From contig CAYSZB010000011.1 of assembly GCA_964435475.1 (NCBI GenBank), positions 1 to 46,553 on the forward strand: a DNA stretch of 46,553 nucleotides. The letters are read 5' to 3'. Of the stretch, positions 7,516 through 15,210 are shown piece after piece. Position 1 is the stretch's first letter. Every line of letters starts with the position of its first letter. The DNA comes from CAYSZB01 sp964435475 (lineage in GTDB: Bacteria > Chloroflexota > Anaerolineae > Anaerolineales > Anaerolineaceae). A program made the position numbers and the translations under genes. A model generated the notes under the pieces. That model was not told where the DNA came from. It made no database searches and worked only from the letters and a program-made list of their open reading frames with translations.

Positions 7516-8205
7516 ATGGCACTGGTCACAGAACGCATCCAGGCTTTGCTCTTCGATATCGATGGCACATTGAGCGACACCGATGATCACATGACGGATC
7601 GCCTTGCCAGGATGCTGCAACCGGTTAAGTGGCTTTTCAAAGACAAGGATCCCCATTCTTTTGCCCATTGGTTGATCATGGCGGCTGAAACGCCTGGAAA
7701 CTACTTATACTCTGCCCTGGACACGATCGGCATTGATCGGGTTTTGGCCAGCCTGCTTGACCGCGATGCCCGGCGCAAGCATCTCCGGCGCAAGCCCAGT
7801 GACCTGTACCGCATCCTGCCCGGTATCACCCAGATGCTGCAGCAGCTCAGCGCACATTATCCCATGGCAGTGGTCAGTGCCCGCAACGCCTACACCAGCA
7901 GTATGTTCCTCAAACACTTTTCTCTTGATCCCTTTTTTAAAGTTGTGGTCACCTCGCAAACCTGCGCCCATACCAAACCATACCCCGATCCCCTCGTTTA
8001 TGCCGCCCGTGAACTGGGAGTGGCAGTTGAAGACTGTTTGATGATCGGTGATACGATCGTTGATGTCCATGCTGCATTGGCATCTGGTGCCCAGTCAATT
8101 TCCGTCCTATGCGGCTTTGGCAGGGAAAAGGAATTACGAAAAGCCGGCACCCACGCCATCCTGGAAAATACCGCCCAATTAAGCGACCTGCTGCTTTCCA
8201 GGTGA
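7516..8205 (+). CDS. HAD-family hydrolase, phosphoglycolate-phosphatase-like
   Basis: The 229-residue protein has all four HAD motifs: LLFDIDGTLSDT (nucleophile Asp and acid Asp, residues 12-23), a Ser in VVSARN (motif II), a Lys in the HTKPYPDP segment (motif III), and MIGDTIVDVHAA (motif IV acids). The cap region is a helical insertion between motifs I and II (about residues 25-100), as in subfamily IA enzymes such as Gph and PpaX. It is cytosolic, with no signal peptide. An AAAGGA ribosome binding site precedes ATG 7516. It lies 12 nt after the metallopeptidase-like gene. The substrate cannot be assigned from sequence. Confidence 0.88.
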   Translation: MALVTERIQALLFDIDGTLSDTDDHMTDRLARMLQPVKWLFKDKDPHSFAHWLIMAAETPGNYLYSALDTIGIDRVLASLLDRDARRKHLRRKPSDLYRILPGITQMLQQLSAHYPMAVVSARNAYTSSMFLKHFSLDPFFKVVVTSQTCAHTKPYPDPLVYAARELGVAVEDCLMIGDTIVDVHAALASGAQSISVLCGFGREKELRKAGTHAILENTAQLSDLLLSR

Positions 8206-8230
8206 GAATAAGGATATTCTTTGTAAGGAA

Positions 8231-8239
8231 TGATAAAAT
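8231..8239 (+). promoter_or_regulatory. Extended -10 promoter upstream of plsC-like gene
   Basis: TGATAAAAT (TG at 8231-8232, -10 TAAAAT at 8234-8239) forms an extended -10 element about 40 nt before the start codon at 8279. No good -35 was seen. Confidence 0.4.
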
Positions 8240-8278
8240 CGATTTAGTTTTTATTTAAAAATAATTTTTGGAGAGTTT

Positions 8279-8998
8279 ATGAAGAGTAAAGAGGAATTAT
8301 CCCAATGGATCAAGATGTATCCTTACCCACGGCGGCGTTTTGTTCGACGCCTGCTAAAATCCGGGATCTCTGTGGCAGCCGGTTTGCTCACGAAGTATGA
8401 AGTGAGTGGTCAGGAAAATCTTCCTCCAAAAGGGCCGTACTTGATCGTTGGCAATCACTTTCACTTTCTGGATACCATTGGCCCGATCCATGCCACCAAC
8501 ATTCCCCTGGAATATATCGGTGACATTGAGATGCCCAATGCACCCATGCTGATGAAGATCTTCCCGCGCACCTGGTCCACCCTCAAGGTCGAACAGGGTA
8601 CTCCCAACCTGGAAGCACTGAATGCCGCCGAAGCTGTTCTTGCCCAGGATGGCGTTCTTGTGATCTACCCCGAAGGGCACACCCACAATCCACCCCTTGG
8701 CAGAGCTTTGCCCGGAGCAGCCTACCTGGCAATGCGCATGGGCGTGCCGATCATCCCCACCGCCACCTACAGCGACAATAATTTCGACCTTTTTGGCACG
8801 ATCCGCAAGAAACACCGCCGTCTGCGCATCTGGACACGCATTGGCAAGGCGTTTGGCCCCCTCAGCATGGGCAGTTCCGAACGCCCATCCCGCGAAGAGA
8901 TCCGGGAAAGCAGCCGTATCATCATGACCCACATTGCCAGGTTATTGCCGCCGGAATTCAGGGGGGATTATGACCTGCCCGGGTCAACCCTGGCTTGA
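8279..8998 (+). CDS. plsC: 1-acyl-sn-glycerol-3-phosphate acyltransferase (PlsC-like)
   Basis: The 239-residue membrane-associated enzyme has the diagnostic NHFHFLD motif (HX4D, His60 and Asp65) and a second block, YPEGHTHNPP (131-140), where most homologues have EGTR or EGGR. It also carries a conserved PIIPTATY block. These proteins add the second acyl chain in phospholipid synthesis at the inner membrane face. The His in place of Thr in the EGT block is a small deviation that may reflect a different acceptor. GGAGA precedes the ATG by a short spacer. The gene stands as a single unit with its own extended -10 promoter. Confidence 0.88.
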   Translation: MKSKEELSQWIKMYPYPRRRFVRRLLKSGISVAAGLLTKYEVSGQENLPPKGPYLIVGNHFHFLDTIGPIHATNIPLEYIGDIEMPNAPMLMKIFPRTWSTLKVEQGTPNLEALNAAEAVLAQDGVLVIYPEGHTHNPPLGRALPGAAYLAMRMGVPIIPTATYSDNNFDLFGTIRKKHRRLRIWTRIGKAFGPLSMGSSERPSREEIRESSRIIMTHIARLLPPEFRGDYDLPGSTLA

Positions 8999-9025
8999 TT
9001 ATGTCGGGTTAACAATATTCAGACA

Positions 9026-9040
9026 TTACCCGGGTAAAAT
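9026..9040 (+). promoter_or_regulatory. Palindrome overlapping a candidate -10 before the DnaJ gene
   Basis: The perfect 12-bp palindrome TTACCCGGGTAA (9026-9037) overlaps a TAAAAT box (9035-9040) located 34 nt before ATG 9074. It resembles neither the HrcA CIRCE element nor a known heat-shock site. A regulator binding here could control the chaperone gene; this is inference. Confidence 0.35.
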
Positions 9041-9073
9041 CTATCTCTAAAATAACCTGTTCAGGGATGACAT

Positions 9074-10036
9074 ATGGAGTATAAGGATTATTACAAGACA
9101 TTGGGGGTGAGCAAAACAGCCTCACCAGAGGAGATCAAGGCAGCTTACCGTAAGCTGGCTCGAAAAACGCACCCCGACATGAACCCAAACGATCCCAAGG
9201 CTGAGGAGCGTTTTAAGGAGATCAACGAAGCGCACCAGGTTCTCTCAGATCCCGAAAAACGCCAGAAGTATGACCAGTTTGGCTCGCAGTGGCAGCAGTA
9301 CCGCAATTCTGGCGGTCGCCCGGAGGACTTTAACTGGTCACCCTGGTCCCAGCAGCAGGGCGGCGGCTCAACCTACCGCACCATGTCACAGGAGGAATTC
9401 TCCCAGATGTTTGGCGGTGGACTGGGGGGCTTTTCGGATTTTTTTGAAACACTTTTTGGCGGCAGCATGGGAGGATTCTCTTCCCGCTCGACCACCCGCC
9501 AGTCTTCCCAGCCCCGTGCCCGCAAGGCACAGGATTTTGAACATCCCATCGATATTAGCCTCGAAGAAGCTTATAACGGTACCCAGCGCACATTGACCTT
9601 TGAAGATGGTCGGCGCATTGAAGCATCCATCCCGGCTGGCGTGAAAACAGGCGCTCGCATCCGCCTGAGCGGGCAGGCAGGTGGACAATCCGCCAATGTA
9701 AAAGCCGGGGATCTTTACCTGAAGGTCAACATCCTGCCGCATGCCACCTTTACCCGCGATGGAGATGACCTCAGGACCACTTTGCCGATCGACATCTACA
9801 CTGCACTCTTGGGAGGTGAGGTTTCCGTGCCAACCATGGGAAAAGCCGTTCGGTTGACCATTCCCGAAGGCACCGATACAGGTAAGGTTTTCAGGCTCAA
9901 AGACCTGGGTATGCCCCTGCTAAAAGAACCCAGGAAACATGGCAACCTCTATGCTACGGTAGAAGTGCACATACCCCCGCATCTTACCAGGGCAGAAAAG
10001 GACAAATTCCAGGAGATCAAGCACATGCGCCGATAA
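9074..10036 (+). CDS. cbpA: DnaJ-class co-chaperone, CbpA type
   Basis: The J-domain occupies residues 1-70, with the HPD tripeptide at 33-35. A Gly/Ser/Gln-rich linker (about 75-150) with two phenylalanine-rich segments follows. Two beta-barrel C-terminal substrate-binding domains start near DFEHPIDISLEEAYNGT (about residue 154) and end near HIPPHLT (about 305). The CXXCXGXG zinc fingers of canonical DnaJ are absent, so this is a class II (CbpA/DnaJB-like) co-chaperone working with DnaK. No dnaK or grpE lies in this window. The gene stands alone. Confidence 0.93.
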   Translation: MEYKDYYKTLGVSKTASPEEIKAAYRKLARKTHPDMNPNDPKAEERFKEINEAHQVLSDPEKRQKYDQFGSQWQQYRNSGGRPEDFNWSPWSQQQGGGSTYRTMSQEEFSQMFGGGLGGFSDFFETLFGGSMGGFSSRSTTRQSSQPRARKAQDFEHPIDISLEEAYNGTQRTLTFEDGRRIEASIPAGVKTGARIRLSGQAGGQSANVKAGDLYLKVNILPHATFTRDGDDLRTTLPIDIYTALLGGEVSVPTMGKAVRLTIPEGTDTGKVFRLKDLGMPLLKEPRKHGNLYATVEVHIPPHLTRAEKDKFQEIKHMRR

Positions 10037-10091
10037 AAAACAGCGCCTATTGTGCTTGAACCATAACCACTGACATAAGGCTGACTACTTC

Positions 10092-10673
10092 ATGACCACC
10101 ATCACCATCTACTGCGGTTCCGCAGACCATCTCGATAAAGCTTATACCCAGGCGGCATTTGACCTGGGTTGCCTGCTGGCCAGGCAGGGCAAAACGCTCG
10201 TCTTTGGAGGAGGCAAAACTGGTTTGATGGGCGCGGTGGCGGATGGTGCACTTTCTTTGGGCGGCGAGGTGATCGGTGTGATCAATGAGAGCTTGAATAC
10301 CCCCCGCCTGGCGCATGCCAACCTGACCCGCATGGAGGTTCTGCCCGACATCCAGGCCCGCAAAGCCCGCATGTCTGAACTGGCGGATGCCTTTATTGCC
10401 CTGCCGGGCGGCTTTGGCACATTTGACGAACTCTTTGAGACCCTTACCTGGTCCCAGATCGGCTTACACCGTAAGCCGGTCGGTTTGCTCAACATCAGGC
10501 ATTATTTTAATCCTCTCCTCCAGATGGTCGATTATGCCATCCATGAAGGCTTTATCTACCCGGAACACCGCTCTTTACTGACCAGCGCGGAAGATCCACA
10601 GGAATTACTGAGACTATTGGCTGCCTGGGCACCGCCTGGGGACCTGCAGCGCTGGGTGGAGCGACCGGAATGA
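10092..10673 (+). CDS. LOG family nucleotide 5'-phosphate phosphoribohydrolase
   Basis: The 193-residue protein shows the lysine-decarboxylase-like Rossmann fold of the LOG family. It has LVFGGGKTGLMGAVA (about 36-50), a conserved arginine in ARKARMSELADAFIALPGG, and the signature PGGFGTFDE (105-113). LOG enzymes split nucleoside 5'-monophosphates into base and ribose 5-phosphate. Most are annotated as 'Rossman fold TIGR00730' or YvdD. The stop overlaps the next start by 4 nt (ATGA), coupling it to a HAD nucleotidase-like enzyme, which points to nucleotide salvage or clean-up. Whether this copy prefers AMP, CMP or a modified nucleotide cannot be told. Confidence 0.92.
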   Translation: MTTITIYCGSADHLDKAYTQAAFDLGCLLARQGKTLVFGGGKTGLMGAVADGALSLGGEVIGVINESLNTPRLAHANLTRMEVLPDIQARKARMSELADAFIALPGGFGTFDELFETLTWSQIGLHRKPVGLLNIRHYFNPLLQMVDYAIHEGFIYPEHRSLLTSAEDPQELLRLLAAWAPPGDLQRWVERPE

Positions 10674-11341
10674 ATATCATTGAACCTTCCAGTCCCCAAC
10701 AGGTGGACCTGGGCAAAGCCTCCATCCTGCTGGTCGACCTGGATGAGACCGTTTACCCGTCTTCATGTGAGGTCTGGCCGCTTGTGCGGGAGCGCCTTAA
10801 CACCTACTTGCACGACCGGCTTGGCTTTGAACCCGCGGTCATCCCCGCCTTGCGGGAGCGTCTATTTTTGACTTACGGCACAACCCTGCGTGGTCTGCAG
10901 GTCGAATTCTCAGTCGACACGGATGATTATCTCGAATTTGTTCATGATATCCAGGTCGAAAAATACATGCAGCCCGACCGGGATCTGTACAACACACTGC
11001 AAGCCCTTCCCCAACCCAAGTACATTTTTACCAACGCTTCCCGGGACCATGCCAATCGGGTCCTGAGCGCGTTGGAGATCAGCAAATTCTTCTTCCGCAT
11101 CATTGACATCCAGGACATTGCCCCCTACTGCAAACCCTACCCCGAGACCTATCGCATTGCGATGCAGATCATTGGTGAGGTTGATCCGGGAAAATACCTT
11201 TTTATCGATGATGCCCCGCGAAATTTATACACTGCCAGGGACCTCGGCATGCAGGTCTTACAGGTCAGCGAAAAACCCGAAGGTGGGCTGCCCTCAATCC
11301 CCCGCCTTGCTGATCTGATCACCCTGTGTAATAACCTGTAG
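10670..11341 (+). CDS. HAD pyrimidine 5'-nucleotidase-like hydrolase
   Basis: HAD motifs are clear: LLVDLDETVYPSS (motif I, residues 20-32), YIFTNASRDHA (motif II Thr/Asn), CKPYPETY (motif III Lys), and LFIDDAPRNLYTA (motif IV). The DLDETLYP-like first motif and IFTNAS are characteristic of the Sdt1/PhoE-like pyrimidine 5'-nucleotidase branch (subfamily IA, variant 3). It overlaps the LOG gene by 4 nt and is translated by coupling. Together they could dephosphorylate and deribosylate unwanted nucleotides. The assignment to pyrimidine substrates is inferred from family resemblance. Confidence 0.85.
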   Translation: MNIIEPSSPQQVDLGKASILLVDLDETVYPSSCEVWPLVRERLNTYLHDRLGFEPAVIPALRERLFLTYGTTLRGLQVEFSVDTDDYLEFVHDIQVEKYMQPDRDLYNTLQALPQPKYIFTNASRDHANRVLSALEISKFFFRIIDIQDIAPYCKPYPETYRIAMQIIGEVDPGKYLFIDDAPRNLYTARDLGMQVLQVSEKPEGGLPSIPRLADLITLCNNL

Positions 11342-11430
11342 ACCCTGGTTATTATTAATTAGGTGACTGGTTTATATCCTCATCATCTAGAATTTTCATT
11401 ATCAAGTCAACTCTGGGTAATGCTCTAACT

Positions 11431-11460
11431 TTACCCTTTAAGTCTTATTTAATTTATAAT
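11431..11460 (+). promoter_or_regulatory. Leaderless-type promoter of the ABC permease operon
   Basis: A perfect TATAAT (11455-11460) lies 6 nt before ATG 11467, with a weak -35 TTACCC (11431-11436) at 18 bp spacing. Transcription would begin at or next to the A of the ATG. No Shine-Dalgarno is present, consistent with a leaderless mRNA. Confidence 0.6.
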
Positions 11461-11466
11461 TAAACC

Positions 11467-12360
11467 ATGCAAAAGAGGTCTCGCTCTTCCACCATTGCTT
11501 TTTACCTCTCCATTTCTCCCTGGTTGATCGGGCTGGTTGCCTTTGCCATTCTGCCTATGCTCATCTCCCTGGTGGTCTCATTCACCAACTGGGATCTGAT
11601 CAGCAGCCCCCAATGGGTCGCCCTCAAGAACTACCAGCGCCTGCTCAACGACCCCACCTTTCACCAATCGCTCAAGGTGACATTTCTCTTCACCTTTCTC
11701 TATGTGCCGCTTGACCTGGCAGGCGGTCTGTTCCTGGCGATGCTCGTGCGTCCCAAATTACCAGGCATTGGCGTATTCCGTTCGATCTTCTACCTGCCGG
11801 TGATCTTCTCCGGCGTGGCGTTCGTGGTTGTCTGGATGTGGATGTTGAACCCCGATGGCGGCCTGGTCAACCTGGCATTGGGTGCCTTCGGCATCCAGGG
11901 TCCCCGCTGGCTGATGGACCCCAACTGGTCACTGCCGTCATTGATCCTGATGTCGTTTTGGGGCTGGGGGCGCTCGATGGTCCTATTCCTGGGTGGGCTG
12001 CAGGCCATCCCCCGCGATGTCTACGAGGCTGCTGAGATGGATGGCGCCGGCAAAGTGCGCCAGTTCTTTAAGATTACCCTCCCCTTGATCACCCCCATCC
12101 TGTTCTTCAACCTGGTGTTGAGCATTATCTCGACTTTCCAGACCTTTACTTCAGCCTTTGTTGCCACCAACGGCGGACCGCTCGATTCGACCCTCTTCCT
12201 GGTGCTGTACATTTACCGTCAGGCCTTTCAATTCTTTAACATGGGCTATGCCAGTGCCCTTGCCTGGGTGCTCCTAATGATCATTTTGGTTTTTACCCTC
12301 TTCGTCGTTCGCTCGCAGAAATTCTGGGTCTTTTACATCGGGGAGGAAGCCCGTGGCTGA
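11467..12360 (+). CDS. Sugar ABC transporter permease (MalF/UgpA type)
   Basis: The 297-residue protein has six predicted membrane helices and the cytoplasmic EAA loop (EAAEMDGAGKVRQFFKITLP, about 189-208) that docks onto the ATPase. It belongs to the CUT1-class carbohydrate permeases, where two different permeases form one channel. The start ATG 11467 has no Shine-Dalgarno but follows a -10 box directly. The stop overlaps the partner permease start by 8 nt. No substrate-binding protein or ATPase gene is adjacent, so these must come from elsewhere in the genome. The transported sugar is unknown. Confidence 0.93.
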   Translation: MQKRSRSSTIAFYLSISPWLIGLVAFAILPMLISLVVSFTNWDLISSPQWVALKNYQRLLNDPTFHQSLKVTFLFTFLYVPLDLAGGLFLAMLVRPKLPGIGVFRSIFYLPVIFSGVAFVVVWMWMLNPDGGLVNLALGAFGIQGPRWLMDPNWSLPSLILMSFWGWGRSMVLFLGGLQAIPRDVYEAAEMDGAGKVRQFFKITLPLITPILFFNLVLSIISTFQTFTSAFVATNGGPLDSTLFLVLYIYRQAFQFFNMGYASALAWVLLMIILVFTLFVVRSQKFWVFYIGEEARG

Positions 12361-13210
12361 TTTCAAAGTCAGGAGAATGCTTTTCAAACCAAAGACCTGG
12401 TCAACCATCGCCCGCTACCTGGTTTTGGTCATATTCGGCATTCTCTTCATTGCGCCTGTCTTCTGGATGATCTCCTCATCCCTCAAGGCGGATTACGAGA
12501 TCTTTTCTTTCCCCATCAAGTGGTGGCCTGAAGAGCCCCGCTGGCAGAATTACCCCGAAGCCTTAAGCCAGTTGCCCTTCGGACGCTTTGCGATCAATAC
12601 CCTGATCATCGCTATCAGCACGATCATCGGGCACCTTTTATCCTGCTCCATTGTTGCCTATGGTTTTTCGCGGTTTAAAGCGCCGGGCAGCGGATTCTTC
12701 TTCCTGGTACTGCTATCCACCCTCATGCTGCCCTACCCGGTGATCATGGTGCCCCTCTACATCATCTTTTCCCGCCTCGGCTGGATCAACTCATTCCTGC
12801 CGCTCATTGTGCCCGCATTTTTTGGCAATGCTTTCTACATTTTCCTGCTCAGGCAGTCCTTCAAACAGATCCCTGCTGACCTTGAAGATGCAGCTGTCAT
12901 GGATGGAGCCACCACCCTCCAGACCCTCTGGTACATCATTTTACCGCTTGCCCGACCTGCCCTGGCAACTGTAGCCATCTTTACCTTCCAGGCTGCCTGG
13001 AATGACTTCCTGGGACCGCTGATCTTTCTGCACGACCAGACAAAATACACCCTGATGCAGGGTTTAAGTTTTTTCAGGGGTTCTTATACCGTCAATTGGG
13101 CCTATTTGATGGCCGCTTCGCTTGTCGTTTCGCTACCAGTGGTCTTGATCTACGTAATAGCCCAGCGCCAGTTCGTGCAGGGCATCGCTTTCAGCGGGAG
13201 AAAGGGTTAA
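12353..13210 (+). CDS. Sugar ABC transporter permease (MalG/UgpE type)
   Basis: This is the second half of the permease pair: 285 residues, six membrane helices, and the EAA loop DAAVMDGATTLQTLWYIILP near residues 182-201. It starts with GTG at 12353, overlapping the first permease by 8 nt, so translation is coupled. It ends with a TAA that shares bases with the stop codon of the convergent phosphofructokinase-like gene (tail-to-tail overlap of 4 nt, 13207-13210). CUT1 permeases of this type import oligosaccharides, glycerol phosphate or similar. The lack of a neighbouring binding protein leaves the substrate open. Confidence 0.93.
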   Translation: MADFKVRRMLFKPKTWSTIARYLVLVIFGILFIAPVFWMISSSLKADYEIFSFPIKWWPEEPRWQNYPEALSQLPFGRFAINTLIIAISTIIGHLLSCSIVAYGFSRFKAPGSGFFFLVLLSTLMLPYPVIMVPLYIIFSRLGWINSFLPLIVPAFFGNAFYIFLLRQSFKQIPADLEDAAVMDGATTLQTLWYIILPLARPALATVAIFTFQAAWNDFLGPLIFLHDQTKYTLMQGLSFFRGSYTVNWAYLMAASLVVSLPVVLIYVIAQRQFVQGIAFSGRKG

Positions 13211-14328
13211 TCGCCCAGGCAGGTTCCCACCTGGCGTGCTGCTGTGATCCAGCGGTGGTCGGGTGGGATGGTTTTGGTTAATCCTGCCACTTTTTCCAAA
13301 GGCACATCTGCAACCGTATTATTACAGTACCTGACCATCACCCCAAATCTGCCCTGGCTGGCTAATTCTGCTGAATACTCAGCCATCTGGGTCGCCAGGA
13401 TGCGATCAAAAGCCGAAGGCGTGCCACCCCTGAGCAGGTAACCCAAAATGGTGATGCGGGAGGTCAGTTTGGTGGCTTCTTCCAGCCGGCTGCCCAACAG
13501 CATGGTCTCGTTGGTGTACTGCTTCTTTACCTTCTCCATCTGGGCTTCCACTTCTTCATTGTCAAAACCGGCATTCATCAGGGTTTTCATCTTGCGCGAG
13601 CGGTCCAGGAAGGCAACCAGTTCTTTGGAGCGTGCATTTTCGGCAATGGCGATGATCGAGAAGTTCTTGCCGCTCTGGTTGCGGCTGAGGATCGCCCGGG
13701 CGATCTTGTCAGTATCATAAGGGATCTCAGGGATCAGGATCACATCCGCCCCGGATGCGATCCCGGCGCTTAGTGTCAGCCACCCGGCATGCATCCCGAT
13801 CAGTTCCACGATGATGATGCGGTGATTGGCATTGGCAGTCGTATGCAGGCGGTCCATCGCCTCGGTGGCGATCTCGCGTGCCGTATCAAAACCGATCGTC
13901 ATCTCCGTTTCCGGGATGTCATTGTCAGGTGCCTTGGGGATGGTGATCACATGCAGACCCTGCCGGGTAAGATGCAGGGCTGCAGTTTGGGTCTCTTTAC
14001 CGCCAATGCATACCAGCCCATCCAGGTTGTGTTTCTTGTAAGTAGCAATCGCCTCATCAGTCCGGTCAACAACTTTCCCCTCAAGTGACATTGCCTGTGG
14101 AACAGCCCGGCTGGTCCCCAGGATCGTTCCCCCCGCTGTCAGGATGCCGGATAAAGCTGAACCACTGAGGTCAAAAGTCTCATCCCTGACCAGGCCTTCA
14201 AATCCATCTGTAAAACCAACCACCTGCATGTCATATGTGTTCGCTGCGGCCTTGCCAAAACCGCGGATCGCTGCATTGATCCCCGGGCAATCTGACCCTG
14301 CTGTCAGTAGACCAATTTTTAAGGGCAT
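13207..14328 (-). CDS. Phosphofructokinase homologue with altered active site
   Basis: The 373-residue protein has the PfkA fold throughout: LLTAGSDCPGINAAIRG (8-23), GGTILGTSR (66-74), PKAPDND (131-137) with the catalytic-base Asp135, MTIGFDTA, HR at 169-170, and LLRGGTPSAFDRIL near the C-terminus (298-311). Key residues differ from E. coli PfkA. The GGDGS motif is GGKET (Lys111 and Glu112 replace the Mg-binding Asp103 and Gly104). The Thr of TIDND is Ala133. MGR is IGM (Met179 replaces Arg171). Lys132 resembles pyrophosphate-dependent enzymes, but the GGD signature of those is missing too. It may use another substrate or have lost kinase activity. The SD is strong (AGGAGG). It shares stop bases with the convergent permease. 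Confidence 0.85.
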   Translation of the reverse strand: MPLKIGLLTAGSDCPGINAAIRGFGKAAANTYDMQVVGFTDGFEGLVRDETFDLSGSALSGILTAGGTILGTSRAVPQAMSLEGKVVDRTDEAIATYKKHNLDGLVCIGGKETQTAALHLTRQGLHVITIPKAPDNDIPETEMTIGFDTAREIATEAMDRLHTTANANHRIIIVELIGMHAGWLTLSAGIASGADVILIPEIPYDTDKIARAILSRNQSGKNFSIIAIAENARSKELVAFLDRSRKMKTLMNAGFDNEEVEAQMEKVKKQYTNETMLLGSRLEEATKLTSRITILGYLLRGGTPSAFDRILATQMAEYSAELASQGRFGVMVRYCNNTVADVPLEKVAGLTKTIPPDHRWITAARQVGTCLGD

Positions 14329-14441
14329 AAGATACCTCCTGCTGAATGCGATTGCACTTCACAAGTTTATCACAGCGGGGTGTATGAAGAATTAATAAAA
14401 CGGGCAGAACAAACCAGGTCATGATCAAAAAAAGAGCCCTG

Positions 14442-14469
14442 TTGACAAATATTTCAAAATCACTAAAAT
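14442..14469 (+). promoter_or_regulatory. Promoter of the small lipoprotein gene
   Basis: A consensus -35 TTGACA (14442-14447), a 16-bp spacer and TAAAAT (14464-14469) lie close to ATG 14484. The predicted 5' leader is under 10 nt and no Shine-Dalgarno is visible. Confidence 0.6.
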
Positions 14470-14483
14470 AGAATCATATCAAT

Positions 14484-15041
14484 ATGAAGTCCAAAAAGAG
14501 AAGTATCCTGTTCTTTTCACTATGCGGGGTGGTCATCACCCTTGCCTGCGCCTTGCCGTCACTTCTAACCTCCAGGGGTCCATCCATATTGGACCGCGAA
14601 GCTCAGCGTACTGAAAACCCGGATAGCTGTGACCTGACCCAATACCTGGGTGTGACCACCACAATTGACCGGGAGCTCACTGGTCAGGGCGAGAGCGGCT
14701 GTGATTTCACCCTCAATTTTGAAAATCAACATCCAACCTTTAAAGCGATCCCTGTGGTCCAGGCTGCTTATATAGATTGTTATGCTGATGCCAATGAGCT
14801 TGAGTGGCAGATCCTCGAGGCTGCGAAAGCCGGTGGCTCTACACCCTGGTGGGGATATCGCTACATTTATACCGAAAAAGATTGCGTGGGTGGCATTGTC
14901 AGCCGGATGGCATTAAGAGCTGCCCTCATTAAAGATGATCAATACTGCCGTTCCAGGGTAACCGAAGGGTCAGCCCTTTACAGCGAAGAGCATTTTGAGA
15001 TCATCTCGAAGGAGATCAACACCTTTTGCCCGGGTGATTAA
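14484..15041 (+). CDS. Putative lipoprotein, function unknown
   Basis: The 185-residue protein has a lysine-rich start (MKSKKRS), a hydrophobic stretch and a lipobox-like ITLAC ending at Cys22, so it is probably lipid-anchored outside the cytoplasmic membrane. The mature part holds about six further cysteines, which could form disulfides. It includes aromatic-rich segments near TPWWGYRYIYTEKDC. No domain was recognised. It is transcribed alone from a clear promoter with almost no 5' leader. Confidence 0.72.
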   Translation: MKSKKRSILFFSLCGVVITLACALPSLLTSRGPSILDREAQRTENPDSCDLTQYLGVTTTIDRELTGQGESGCDFTLNFENQHPTFKAIPVVQAAYIDCYADANELEWQILEAAKAGGSTPWWGYRYIYTEKDCVGGIVSRMALRAALIKDDQYCRSRVTEGSALYSEEHFEIISKEINTFCPGD

Positions 15042-15139
15042 AGATCCCGTAATCCAACTGCTTTCCTGAACAGTGGAAAGATTATTTCAGTTTTCCGATG
15101 GCAAATTTAAGCAAATTCCAATGCATACATGAATGATTG

Positions 15140-15167
15140 CACTCCCTGGTGATTCAACCTGGGAGTG
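15140..15167. terminator. Weak hairpin between convergent genes
   Basis: An interrupted stem (CACTCCC and GGGAGTG at 15140-15146 and 15161-15167, with inner GGT/ACC pairs) lies between the convergent lipoprotein and zinc-ribbon genes. No U-tract is present on either side, so terminator function is doubtful. Confidence 0.3.
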
Positions 15168-15210
15168 AAGTAAATCATTGCCGCAATATCTAAAAATAAA
15201 ATACTATTTT

